The notes below the pieces were generated by a model, which was given only the letters and a program-made list of their open reading frames with translations, was not told the DNA's origin and ran no database searches. From Mytilus galloprovincialis (lineage: Eukaryota > Mollusca > Bivalvia > Mytilida > Mytilidae): a stretch of DNA of 64,000 bases. Location: contig NC_134838.1 in NCBI RefSeq assembly GCF_965363235.1, positions 6,701,001 to 6,765,000 of the forward strand, in the 5' to 3' direction. Both the position numbers and the translations under genes were made by a program. Positions 36,800 to 48,591 of the stretch are shown here, piece by piece (positions within the stretch are counted from its first letter, which is position 1; every line of letters begins with the position of its first letter).

Positions 36800-38905
36800 T
36801 GTTGTTGGCTTTTCGTATGGTTGTCTGAGAGTTTTGGTGATGAGGATTCTATGGAGTCTTCAAAACTCGAGTTAATTTCAGAAAATATGCTTATGCAGAT
36901 TTGCTATATTCCGGTGTACATGTTGATAACACGGAGTAGGTGTTTTTATTAGCTTAATCAATCAGATCATAGAGATCGTTGAGTGGTTATAAACAGTTTT
37001 AATATGTTTTTTTCTGAAGCTACTAAAACGCCAAGGAATAGAATTGGAACATGAATTTCAAGGAAAAGTCGTTGATGAGTTTTTGCTACATTTTTTTAGA
37101 TAACACATGCGTATATAATCACTTTTCAACTAATCACCTGCCTATTTTGTTTACTGTTAAAAAAAAACATTAATATAAAATTTAACGCAGAAATAGTTTC
37201 AAATTTAAAAGTTCAAACCTTCACCAGTACTTTTTTATGAATGACAATAAATATTTATTGAAAATACGCTCACTTCTTAAAAATACAAAAGAAAACATGA
37301 AAATAATGTAACGGACACACATATACCTTTTATAGCCATTGATAGATAAAATTATTATGTAGTTAGTAAGAATATATGAAAATACATGCAGGCCTTCAAT
37401 GTCTATCTTTTAAATGGGTCTCTTGAAATGACAAATACAAATGTAACAATGTTGACCTAAGACCGTTTTGATAGTTCACTATTTGTTGTATTTTAGATCA
37501 TTTGGAGCCTTGGATATTTATGCAGTATGATTTTCTATAGTTCTGACTATAAACATTCATTGGTCTGGCTAATCAAGAAATGTCGGTACGTTTTAGTATT
37601 TTTCGCAAATAAGAAAAATCTGAGTGGTATAGAAAAATCTCTCCCGGGACAGGGTACGCTCATCTTTGTCAACCCACAAAAGAATGAGGGAGAGAGTTTC
37701 TACCAAACCACTCCTCTGATATCAACTCAAGATAGTTTTTTCAAACTTTTCAATGTTAGTAGACTATAAAATGAAAAAGGCGACCGGGTTAAAAATGTCA
37801 ATCATTTCCCTATTCCTGTGCAAAGGCAAACATCACCATTTAAAAACGAATTATTAACAAAAGGCAATGAAAAAATCCTCTCTTTTGTGGTAAATGTTTG
37901 AATAAGTTTCCTTGATAGAGATAGAGTTATAGATATAAAAAAAAATCGGGAAGTGCAGTGTTTGTTTTAGTATCAGCTTTATGTAAAGCAAGTACAACTG
38001 GATAAATCTCTTTCGAGTACATACCGAGGTCGGGATTATTGAGAGGCAGAAGATTATCCTAATATGAAAAGTACTATTGAATTTTTATATCAGATGATTT
38101 ATAAATATTATATGTAGTAAAAATCCAAGTACAGTTATCATATCAACGCAGTATTCGACATATTTAGGACTATTATTGCGCCACACGGGTAAAAGAAACA
38201 ATAGTATCAATTCATTTAGTCGGTCAAACTAACAACAATAATAAGTAGAACAAACATTTGTGCGCAATATGTGAGATATACGTTTGAATTCTATGTCTGC
38301 GGCCAAATAGATCGATATCTTCATTCCAAACACGTTATTTGACCATGCTTATAAGGAGAAGAAAATATAAAAAGGAGAATGTTTATATTGAACAAATAAT
38401 AAAAAATAAAAGATAAGACCCAATCTAGCAAATATACAAACATAATATGTTTATTCCATTAGATCATTAATTCATAACATGTTTTAATTCCAAAGAATAA
38501 TTTCAACTGTTCCAATTATATGTTTGCAAAGTATTCAGCAACATTGTCACAATAATGAGTTAAATAAGGATTTATTTGGTACCAAAATAACTTATTGAAT
38601 GTACTGGTATCATGCTGATGCCTGTTTGGTGAATTTTGATAAACCACATGTTGATCAAATTGTTTGTGTTATTTCAAGCTTTATCCATTCAAAACATTGC
38701 ACTCAGAATTTTTCCATTAAATCAAAGAGAAACAGATTCTACCACTTTACCCGTTGACTTTAATATATTGCACTGACGGTAGTTAAATGTTCGGTAAACC
38801 TTGTATTTCAAATTTTGAAAAACTTTCTCTTTAGAGGACAAACATCGTAAACGATAGAGTGGTTTAGGAGAATATGTCTCTCTCATTCTTTTGTGTGTTC
38901 ATAGT
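36800..38905. other. Intergenic, no gene recognised
   Basis: AT-rich sequence. An 80-codon plus-strand frame at 37527-37769 has no recognisable motif or splice support. Nothing else was seen. Confidence 0.4.
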
Positions 38906-38910
38906 GTTAA

Positions 38911-41168
38911 CCAGGCAATGTTCCAGGCGGTTACACGCCATTATTCCGACAGCCCATTAGTCCGACAGCCCATTGGTCCGACAACCCATTAGTCCGACAA
39001 CCCAACAGTCCGACAACCCATTGCTCCGACAGCCCAATACTCCGACAACCCATAAGTCCGACACTTATCAAGTCAAGTATCAGGGTAAAATATTTTTTTG
39101 TCTGTCTGTATTATTACGTTTATGTAATAGCATATTTTAAGAAATAACTCCGTATATATTACATAAGACTAAGGTAGTTCGAATACTTTCTATATATTCA
39201 ATTCGAAATCTGTATATAGAATAGAACAGAAAAGAATATTTCATTTTCCAAATAACACAGTCTATAAAGAGCATACAAATCATGACCAACCAGTAATGGT
39301 GCGAGCTACTGGTGATACCCCCGCCCAAATATTTCGGTAAACAGGAAATTTTGGAGATGTGAATCTAAAAAAGCATCACACAGTATAACTGACTTATATA
39401 AACCTTGAAACCAAATTTCAGAAATCATTGTAATGTAGTTTCTGAGAAAAATATGACGAAAATGTTCAACTTAGCTCTCATGTAAAAAGTGTCCGGTAAA
39501 CAGAAAGATGTTGAGTTAAGAATCTGAAAATGCATCACGCGATAAACTCGACTTCAATAAACCCTGACACCAAATTTCAGAAATCCTTGTAATGTTTTTT
39601 CATGAAAAAGAAGCAACGAAAATATTCACGGGGCGGACGGACGAACTGACGGATGGACGGACGGTCAGACAGAGGTAACACAGTATACTCCCCACTTTTT
39701 TGAAGCGGCGGTATAATGATTGGGTCAACATTAAGACATTACAATACTAATTTATACTAGTTATATTTATTTCACCATAAGCCTCAGTCACAATATGAGA
39801 TAAAACAAAATAGGAAAAAAAGAACTAACACATTGATATGAAACAACAGTCAGTATCAAGACCTGTACTACATAATTCAAATGAACTAATAATAAAATCA
39901 TAATTTTTCCAATAAAAGGTAAGTTTTCTTGTGTTAACATCGAAGATTAATCATGTTTATCTTACTTTTTAAAGTTCTGACAAGTGCTAGAAATATGCTG
40001 AAAGAGTTCCTCACTCAAATTATTATGAAGGGAGCATTCGATTGAAAAATGACGCTCATCCTCAACCTATCAGCTGTACAATACGATTTGTTTAGTATCT
40101 GGCATTTTCTATTCCTAATGTTATGGGTGAGCACCGATTCTTAATTAACATATGATCTACCTTTCTTAAAATCAATGATATCTAAATATTTTTCTCCTTG
40201 AAACATAATGAAAAATAAGTGTCAAGTATGCCACAAAACACATACGGTACTAAGTTTTTACAACTAGATAATTTGAGAAAGACACAAGCGTGACAAGAAT
40301 TTCACACATTGTCTTAGATTTTTTACTAGTTGTTTTTGGCTTTTATATTGCACTCGTTCTATTTTTAAAAGCAGTCATTTTGAGTTGACTGTTTGTTTCT
40401 TTGTCATATACAGTCCCTGAACCGATATCACTTTTCCTCATAAATATTTAAATAGAAGTTGCCGAAATGTTCATGTCCGTCATACTTGTTTTTCGTAATA
40501 AGTTTTGTTGTAAATCATAAGTCCTGCACCTCCCCCAACCATTTTAAAGGAGGGATATTTTTCCTAGATTTTAAAATAAGCTTGGGATATAAAATTAGTA
40601 TCCCTAAAAATCTATTGAGTGTCATCTCTCGGACTATGTTTGATCTATCGTTTTTGGAGGTGACTTGTAGTTGTCTCAGTATTTCGTGGATTCACATTCC
40701 CGAACATGATACCGTATTCATAAAAAACACCAGGCGGACTAGAACATCACAGACTGACAATTGACACACAAACGACGAAATATAAACAAATAAATACCCA
40801 AACACGTAAAACGAAAGAGGGTCGAATGTAAGGACTTAGTAGTAGCAATTAGCATGTGTATCAACTCCAATATAATGAGACAACTATCCCGCATGGAAAG
40901 AATAATAGGAATCAAAACGGACAACCCCAAATATTCAAGAGAACAGAGTTGGTCTTTTTAAAGAAAAATTACCAATACACACAAGACAGATGCATTGTCG
41001 GAGTAATGGGCTGTCGGAGTAATGGGCTGTCGGAATAGTGGGCTGTCGGAGTATTGGGCTGTCGGAATAGCGGGCTGTCGGAGTAATGGGCTGTCGGAAT
41101 AATAGGCTGTCGGAGTAATGGGCTGTCGGAATAATGGTTGTCGGACTAATGGGATGTCACCTTCCAGG
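38911..41168. mobile_element. TTAA-flanked element with inverted 17-bp repeat arrays
   Basis: Flanked by TTAA at 38907-38910 and 41169-41172. The left end CCAGG.. and right end (reversed) CCTGG.. are similar. Just inside lie a left array (about 38942-39066, eight TCCGACA-containing units, CCATTAGTCCGACAACC) and a right array (about 40998-41152, ten reverse-complement units, GGGCTGTCGGAGTAAT). The TTAA duplication and CC termini suggest a piggyBac-like non-autonomous element; there is no transposase frame. The interior includes another repeat at 39290-39716. Confidence 0.65.
39290..39716 (+). repeat. Molluscan dispersed repeat with GGACGGAC tract
   Basis: The ends are GATACCCCCGCC and GGCGGTATAATG (short inverted repeat). 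Inside are two related segments (CCAAATTTCAGAAATC..TTGTAATG, about 39410-39440 and 39567-39595) and a GGACGGACGAACTGACGGATGGACGGAC tract at 39633-39663. I recognise this arrangement as common in bivalve genomes (recalled). Confidence 0.55.
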
Positions 41169-41172
41169 TTAA

Positions 41173-42045
41173 CAGAGGGAGTTACTCATCTTATTTTTGG
41201 ATAAAATTTAAACCAGTTTGCTTCGTAGTTTCAGCCTACTTTGCTTCCTTATTTCATTACGACATTGACAATGCACTTTATTTCTACAACATGAATGGAA
41301 ATGACAAAGAATCACATTTACGAATAGAAAAACAAACTTTTAAAAAACAATTTCGCTGATAACAAATTAAACACAAAGTTATATATATGGTGCAAATTAT
41401 CTATATTGGGTTCCATATTACACAAATCTAGGTGTGAACAGACCTTGCCAGACAATAACATATATTACCCTCTTGATGACGTCACTTTTCTCACCTTCAA
41501 ATATTTTCATTTCATACAATATCTTTTTCGCCGCATATGTCAAGGAAACAATTGTAATTAGTATCAGTTAGTACCTCTAAATATTTCACTATATTAAAAG
41601 TCTCAAATCGGTGTTCTTGAGTAAAGATTAATTTCTTTTCTTTCCTTAATGATATGTTTGATATGTTTAGTGAAAGATGAACCGAGGAAGATGTTAGTAC
41701 ATAAATTTACAAATTATTTTAAATAAACAGAAATAATGATTCTCATTCCAATCTTTAATTAACACACACCCCTTTCCGACCCCAAATAATTCGATACCCA
41801 AGAGTCCCTTTATATGAATTAATATGCCAAAAAATCGTAATGAATTTCATTGAGTCTAAAACTTATTTAAATCAGATTTAATTTATTTAAATATTCTTAA
41901 ATATATAATTTTTGGCAGAAACTAGATTATCTGTTCTGACTTTAAAACACTGATTTAAGATTTACATTGTGTACACACGAAATAAAATAAAATATGTTAT
42001 GTCCCAGTTTAGATGATAAAAAATGAAGGAGAAACCTTTCTTTCT
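41173..42045. other. Intergenic, no gene; a CRE motif at 41477-41484
   Basis: AT-rich. It contains one perfect TGACGTCA at 41477-41484. No exon recognised. Confidence 0.35.
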
Positions 42046-42345
42046 TCATCAGGGGCCTGGTTCCAAGACGTCTAAGTAGTTTTTTTTACTGTAATCACTA
42101 GTTAACACTGAGGGTTTGAGGGAGATCTCCCCCGTGCGGGAGTATTCGACTCCAATTTCAATTGATTGGGACTGTCAGTATTCCTATCAAAGGTGTGTGG
42201 TTTTCTCAGGGCACTTCGGCTTCCTTAACCAATAAAGGCTGGGCGCCACGAAATAGCCGAAATGTTGCTCTTAAAAGTTACGTTAAAAACACAAAAAATC
42301 AATCCATCATTTGTGTTTTCTATTTTGAAACTACGATGTTTGTTC
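42046..42345 (+). mobile_element. SINE-like element with tRNA-like part
   Basis: Contains GAGGGAGATCTCCCCCGTGCGGGAGTATTCGACTCC, resembling a decayed tRNA 3' half with a B-box-like TTCGACTCC. It ends with a tail segment GGGCGCCACGAAATAGCCGAAATGTTG..GTTACGTTAAAAACAC followed by short CAAT-like repeats, which I recognise as a common molluscan SINE tail (recalled). A true tRNA gene is ruled out by the lack of a complete cloverleaf. It sits immediately left of the long-inverted-repeat element. Confidence 0.4.
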
Positions 42346-43189
42346 AAAACGGAAGCCGATAAGGGCCATTCAAAAAAAAAATTATGTCGTTATAACAACA
42401 TCGCTATGTTGTAATTTCGACATAACATGTCTTTTTAACGACATCGCTATATCGTAATTTCGACATAACATGTCGTAATAACGACATCACTATATATATG
42501 AAAGAATATGAATTATGATTGCCAAGAGACTAAATGACCCATAATTAACAATCACAGGTCATCATAATGCCCCAAATAATTAGAAAAGTCCCGCATAGTC
42601 AGCTATAAAAGAGGGACGAAAGATACCAGAGGGACAGTCCCCGAAATGCTCTGTGGCAGACAGTGTGATTGATTAATAATTAGCTCCCTTGGTAAAACTC
42701 CAAATTTCATATTTAATGTATTTCATTGTTAAACAATTTACATGAAGCTTAATAAGTATATATTTGTTAATTGCATAACTTTTGCTATTTGAATTCATTA
42801 GTTAAAGATATTTATTTATATTGTAAAGTTTAATATTTGCATCGTTGCAAAACTTATATATTTTATAGACCCCATGGCAGTTAAAATGAAACCCAATGTA
42901 CCAACAATAGATTAGAAGGGTTATATATTAATGATAAAAAAAAGAAGGGCTATAAATTAGGGAAGGAATTTAACAACATTAATGTGTGGAATTCTATATG
43001 GACTGGCATGGCAGCATTCCACCTCCTTATATGTAAGCGCATACTACATGCCTTCTTGTAAAACGGGTCGAACAGGGTTTTTGACTTCGATTAATTTTTT
43101 TAAGTTTTATTCGTTTTTTTATATGCTGGTTGATTCTGGTTCTGTTTGTTTTGTGATGTCATCTTATCATAAATTACCTCAAGTTGTGG

Positions 43190-43380
43190 AAAGAGGGACG
43201 AAAGATACCAAAGGGACAGTCAAACTCATAAATCTAAAACAAACTGACAACGCCATGGCTAAAAATGAAAAAAGGACAAACAAACAACAGCACACACGAC
43301 ACAACATAGAAAACTAAAGAATAAACAACACGAACCCCACCAAAAAACTAGGGGTGACCTCAGGAAATCTATTCAATAAT
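43190..43380 (-). repeat. 5'-truncated retroelement 3' end
   Basis: GAAAGAGGGACGAAAGATACCAAAGGGACAG..AACACGAACCCCACCAAAAAACTAGGGGTGACCTCAGG is the reverse of the tail at 36000-36210, with an extra piece missing from that copy. Part of the 111-codon open frame at 42982-43317 lies here; it is not a gene. Confidence 0.6.
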
Positions 43381-43929
43381 GTTTACCCTTTAAGTCATTT
43401 CAAGTAAACATGTAGTACTGTCGCAAGTAATGTAGGAAGGAAAGATGGGACGGAAAAACATGTAAACGGTTTTCCATAAAAAAAAAATATATACAAAACT
43501 TTTATTATAGGATGTTTAACTTTCAAGGTGCATATCATCTGTCATTCTATATCTTAATTCAACCCCAATACAAATATATCTGACACTCTGCAAGTAAATC
43601 GAACTTGTTTAACCCTTGGTTAAATTTGAATAGAATTGTATTTTCCCTGGCACATAAGTTGTCAAAATACACCATTTCAATTACTTGAACCTTGGCTTGA
43701 GAATTATTTCTCAAGTCATCTATAGTGTTTAACTTCTGATATACATTTTAAAATATAGTAATCTACTCCTGGATCGTCCGCGAAGACGGCGAATATAATC
43801 CCTGGTTTTTTTTTTTTTAATTCGATGAAACGGTTTTCCTCGCTGTTTGGGATTCGTCTTTCAATCACCTCCATTTCATGCACAAGTTTATATTGACGAA
43901 AAGTTCCGGCTTCGCTAGTACAGGAATTA

Positions 43930-44560
43930 CTTTCATCACGACAGTTATAATAAAGGCAACAGTAGTATACCGCTGTTCAAACTCATAAATCCATGAACAA
44001 AAAACAAAATCGGGGTAACAAACTAAAACTGAGGGAAACGCATTAAATATAAGAGGAGAACAACGACACAACACTACAATGTAACACACACAGAAACGGA
44101 CCAAGCATCAGACAAAATCCCACGAGAATAACAAATATAACATCAAAACCAAATACATGAATTTGGGATAGACAAGTACCGTGACACGTCTTATAACAAA
44201 CGACGTAACGTTAAAATGTAACACACACAGAAACGAACTATAATATAACAATGGCCATATTCCTGACTTGGTACAGGACATTTTTAAAGGAAAAAATGGC
44301 GGGTTGAACCTGGTTTTGTGGCATGCCAAACCTCCCCTTTTATAGCCATGTGAAATATAACATTAAAATGACAACTCAACACCACAGGACTACAATATAA
44401 ATAAATTGGAGAATACAATTGACAAAGAAACACACGAACAACAGCCAACAAAAGGCAACAAGTTGAAAATTTTAATACGCCAGAAGTGCATTTTATCCAC
44501 ACAAGATCTACTAGTGATGCCCAGATACAAAAGTTTGAAAGCCGAAACAAGCACAAAGTC
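43930..44560 (-). repeat. Cluster of minus-oriented dispersed repeats
   Basis: 43950-44110 and 44200-44420 match the reverse of the 19420-19620 and 2400-3060 families. 44465-44560 is a decayed copy of the family ending ..CTGGCGTAC. The segment ACACACACAGAAACG occurs twice (near 44085 and 44222). Overlapping minus-strand open frames here are repeat-derived. Confidence 0.6.
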
Positions 44561-45671
44561 GAACAATAATTTATACTTTTGCAAACAGTAAATTTATAAA
44601 ATTACTAAACAAAAGCTGTACATGATAGAACTGAAATATTAACTAATTACAGGAAACAACTGAAATACATTACATAACCAGACATTTGCAACACAAAATG
44701 TAGACACATCCGAATAAGTTTAAACCTCAACGCCAAGTGACGTCATATTTGAAATAGTAAAAAATGACAAAAAAATGATGTAGGACAAATCGCGAAGTAA
44801 ACATTCCGTGAACTGGTATTAAGTCTCTTAATTTTGGTGATTGCACCTTACTATAGGGACGACTTTAAATGATTTATTTCGGAGTACTTCCGTAAAATAA
44901 ATTTCAATTCGCATTTTACATTTAGAGGACTGTCTTGGTGTCTCCAATTTGTCTTTGCAAAAGTTGGACGAAGTTCATGTAATGGGATTTTTCCCCATTT
45001 CCCATTTTTTTTTAAATAAATCGTTAAAAGCTATAAACGATTAATAAAAATAGCAAAATTTAACCTGTGTCGAACCTATGTCCCGGGCGGATACTATAGC
45101 AACATGCACTATTCTTTTTTTCGGCAGCAATCATCAACCTCTTTTTCCAAATTTCATAACACGATTCATGTAATTGAAACTTTAGCACATGTAACGTCGG
45201 AAATTAGCGTCTTTAGGATTTTAGACGTTTTCAGACGTTTGGACAAATTGGTTACCGTTTTGTAATGTGTGGAAGCATTTTATTCCTTTAAGACCCAAAT
45301 ATGATAAGAATAGAATCTTGGCATTTTTTACTCTTCGTGTATCTAACTCTTGTTTTGATCAATTATAAAAAATACGCGTTAACTGCTTTAAAAAATGAAA
45401 TATAACCTTGGACAAAATGCCTACCGTTTGAAAAACGACTGTGTAGATAAGATTTCATTGAATCAGCAATATTTGAACTCACATGAGGCAAATACTTGTA
45501 CTTTTGTTAGATATTATTATTGTCTTACTCTTTTTATTCATTTTCTGCTATATCTACTTATAAAATTCACTTTCAGTCCTTGAGATAACGAAAAATGTCG
45601 TTGGACATTTTTCTTATTCCAGCTTAATATGCAGCCACCGAGTCAAATGAAATTTGGCAAAATAACGGCTT

Positions 45672-46118
45672 TAGAATGAAATTCAAAACAGTGTGGCTGT
45701 GGCCATTGATTGACACATTAGATTCATCCATTGACTGGGACAATTTAGGTGAACGTTTGTATGTAACGACCACTGCTCACTATGTACTTTTTAAAAACAC
45801 TTAAACTACGGGGTCACCAAAGGTTCTCAACACCTTAATAAAGTAATTCGAAAAATTAATCAGAAATAACATGATGTTTTGATTTATATCAATTATATCA
45901 ATCAAAACATAAAGGTTATTCCTGATTAATTTTTCGAATTATTTTATAATTAAAGGCGTTAAGAAACCTTTGGTGACCCCACAGTTTAAATGTCTATCGT
46001 AGGTACGTCGTGAACAGTAGTCGTTACAGACAAACGTTCACGTAAATTGTCCTAGTCAATGGATGAATTTAATGTGTCAATCAATGGCCACAGCCACACT
46101 GTTTTGAATTTCATTCTA
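45672..46118 (+). mobile_element. 447-bp TA-flanked foldback element, copy 2
   Basis: Same element as at 52665-53111 in the same orientation: TAGAATGAAATTC..GAATTTCATTCTA, with the hairpin centre near ATATCAATTATATCAAT. It is nested inside the 4.9-kb element and hence younger than it. Confidence 0.9.
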
Positions 46119-47221
46119 ACGCCACACAGAACCGACACATGTCGTTGTTCCTGCCAAGAATTAAGAAGATCAGAGAATAAGAAATAGGATCACTATACAT
46201 AAGAGTTAAACAGTTTTTCATAAATGTAACGTTTGACATCCGTTTTTTTTTCACATATAGCTTTCTTATTTTAATCCTCAAATATACTAGATATTACTGA
46301 GTATATGATCAAGAACTGTAAAAACATAATTTAAAACATTTATTGAATTTGTTTTTAATATTGGTTCGTGTTTTGTAACATTTTTATTTTGTTTTGCGGA
46401 TGAAATTTCGAAGATTCTGTTTTAAACCTAGGGGTTGTAGGGACATCGTGCCCAACGTTTGAAAGTAGAAATAGAGCAATGAATACTTTAATTCACTCTT
46501 ATTACAAGAAACCATGTAGTTTGCGCTTATATATAGGGAGATGGAAAGCTTGGCTTGTTTTGGTAGGGCTGAATGACAATCTTGAGATAATTCTCAAATT
46601 ATTCTTCCAACAAATTGAAGTGTATGTCGACCTTGTGTGGCTATGCAGCTTCTTTTTTATATGGCCATGCAGCCACGGTCTCTTAAAACACTTTTATGGG
46701 AACTATAAAATATATAAGTTTCTCACTGAAGGTATCTATAGAAGGTAACCAAAGATTTTGCAACGATGCAAATATTAAACTTTACAATATAAATAAATAT
46801 CTTTAACCAATGAATTCAAATAGCAAAAGCTATGCAATTAACAAATATATACTTATTAAGCTTCATGTACATTATTTAACAATGAAATACATTAGATATG
46901 AAATTTGAGTTTTACCAAGGGATCTAATAATTATAATTAATAACACCCTCTGCCACACAGCATTTCGGGGACTGTCCCTCTGGTATCTTTCCTCCCTCTT
47001 TTATAGCTGACTATGCGGGGGCTTTTCTAATTATTGGGGGCATTATGATGACATATAGTTGTTAATTTCTGTTTCATTTAGTCTCTTGGCAATCATAATA
47101 CATATATTCTTTAATATATAGCGATGTCGTTATTACGACATGATATGTCGAAATAACGACATATGTAGCGATGTCGTTTAACGACATGTTATGTCAAAAT
47201 TACGACATAGCGATACGACAT

Positions 47222-47258
<37 letters not shown>

Positions 47259-47979
47259 GCCCTTATCGGCTTCCGTAGTACAAAGTGTTTAATTGATCAA
47301 CTTTTTTGTAACTTCAAGTCAAATGGCGGATTTAAAAAAAATAAAAAGATAGGTTGTTCATCCTTGAATTGGACAGCGTATCATTTTTAGTCTCGCTACA
47401 ATCGTTGGTATTTTTTAATTTTATAGAATACATGTAACACCCCTTTCAGAATCCAGGAAACGCCCCTAAAGGTAAGAACAGATTTGAACGGTGCAGTTAT
47501 CTGAGGTAGTTAATGCACACCTTATCTGTGCATTATTAAGATTATAGCACAGTAAAAACAAAGAAATTTTACCCATGTCATGTGTTAAATAAATGTAACG
47601 CTCTCTCGCAATCTCGTATCGGGGAAAGTCTGATTAGATGTAAGAAGATGTGGTATAAGACAACTCTCCCCATCCAAGTCACAATTTTCAAAAGTAAATT
47701 TGATTAGAATGTTACACAAAATGGAATTATGTCATAAACAGTACAACAGATAAAACCGAGACACTAGCTGTTAAATTATTGCAGTTTTGAAAGGATGAAA
47801 GGAATATTTAAAACGTTCCATGCTCAAGATAGAATAAGACGTGATCAAGAACGTTGTTTGAAAAAGACCCACTTATTTAAATATGACAAGTTAATTTTAT
47901 GTAAGTCTGCAAAAATCAAAAACATCCTGTGCAAAAATCAGAGCTTTGTTATCACCGTGCATGAAATTCATCTAATCAC

Positions 47980-48010
47980 GGTAACCCCCCCCCCCCCCCC
48001 CCCCCCCCCA
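47980..48010 (+). repeat. Poly-C run
   Basis: More than 20 consecutive C bases followed by an A run. Such runs are prone to sequencing length error. Confidence 0.9.
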
Positions 48011-48414
48011 AAAAAAAACCCCACCCATTCCAACAAAAAAGGACAACCAAAAACCAAATAGTGATAGGAACTCTGGGGAAAGGGTAGGAAAGCGTTACAT
48101 AGTCTTCTTCTTTAGTTACAGAAAATCATCAACATTTTGAAGATTACAGTCAGTGATTATATATTTGTAAAATACCTGCAGACAATTACTAGTATCAACC
48201 CTCACTCGAGGTACAGTATTACCTTTTGAAATAATTATATCGATAATTTTAAGTAAATGATCTACATTAATTTTCTTTTTCGTGCTGAGATAAATCATTT
48301 TCGAACAAAGCAGAATTTGAAGTCTTGATAAATATGATGCTCTAAGTATTGATTTACTTTTTTAAAAAACAGTGCCAGCGAGAAACATCTGCTGTCGGTT
48401 TGTAACCACGGAAG

Positions 48415-48591
48415 CAGTACTATAAATAGCTAGCCAATCAAAGCGTGGGATTTCAACGGGAACTACCTTTAACTCCGCCCAATACGGAACAAAGAGCAAC
48501 AAACAAAGATTCAATACACATTTTACACTTTGTTTTTCCGCAACGGATCTAAACAACAGAAACCTTGGATTTTTTTAGTCTTTTCTTCATT
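48415..48591 (+). promoter_or_regulatory. Probable promoter and 5' UTR of the plus-strand GADD45 gene
   Basis: TATAAATAG at 48421-48429, CCAAT at 48434-48438, and a GC box overlapping a second CCAAT (CCGCCCAAT) at 48475-48483 precede the ATG at 48592. The stretch is less AT-rich than its surroundings. The motifs are seen; the true start site cannot be fixed from sequence. Confidence 0.45.

Larger units (their letters stand above)
42349..47276. mobile_element. 4.9-kb element with roughly 510-bp terminal inverted repeats
   Basis: Left arm 42349 to about 42860 and right arm about 46757-47276 are reverse complements. The ends are ACGGAAGCCGATAAGGGCCAT and ATGGCCCTTATCGGCTTCCGT. Inside each end lies a poly-A or poly-T run, then tandem palindromic ACGACAT/ATGTCGT units. 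Then comes a block ending at TTTGCATCGTTGCAAAA (left) and TTTTGCAACGATGCAAA (right). The interior carries other repeats, including a 447-bp foldback. No transposase was seen. The family is unknown to me. Confidence 0.8.

Noticed and set aside
42120..42160. tRNA gene
   Set aside because: Only a B-box-like 3' half is visible and no cloverleaf can be completed; better explained as a SINE head.
44284..44591. Overlapping open frames on both strands
   Set aside because: Inside minus-oriented dispersed repeats; no splice support or domains.
47795..48061. 88-codon open frame upstream of GADD45 as a 5' exon
   Set aside because: It ends in poly-C and A-rich sequence, has no donor in frame, and the GADD45 start is complete without it.
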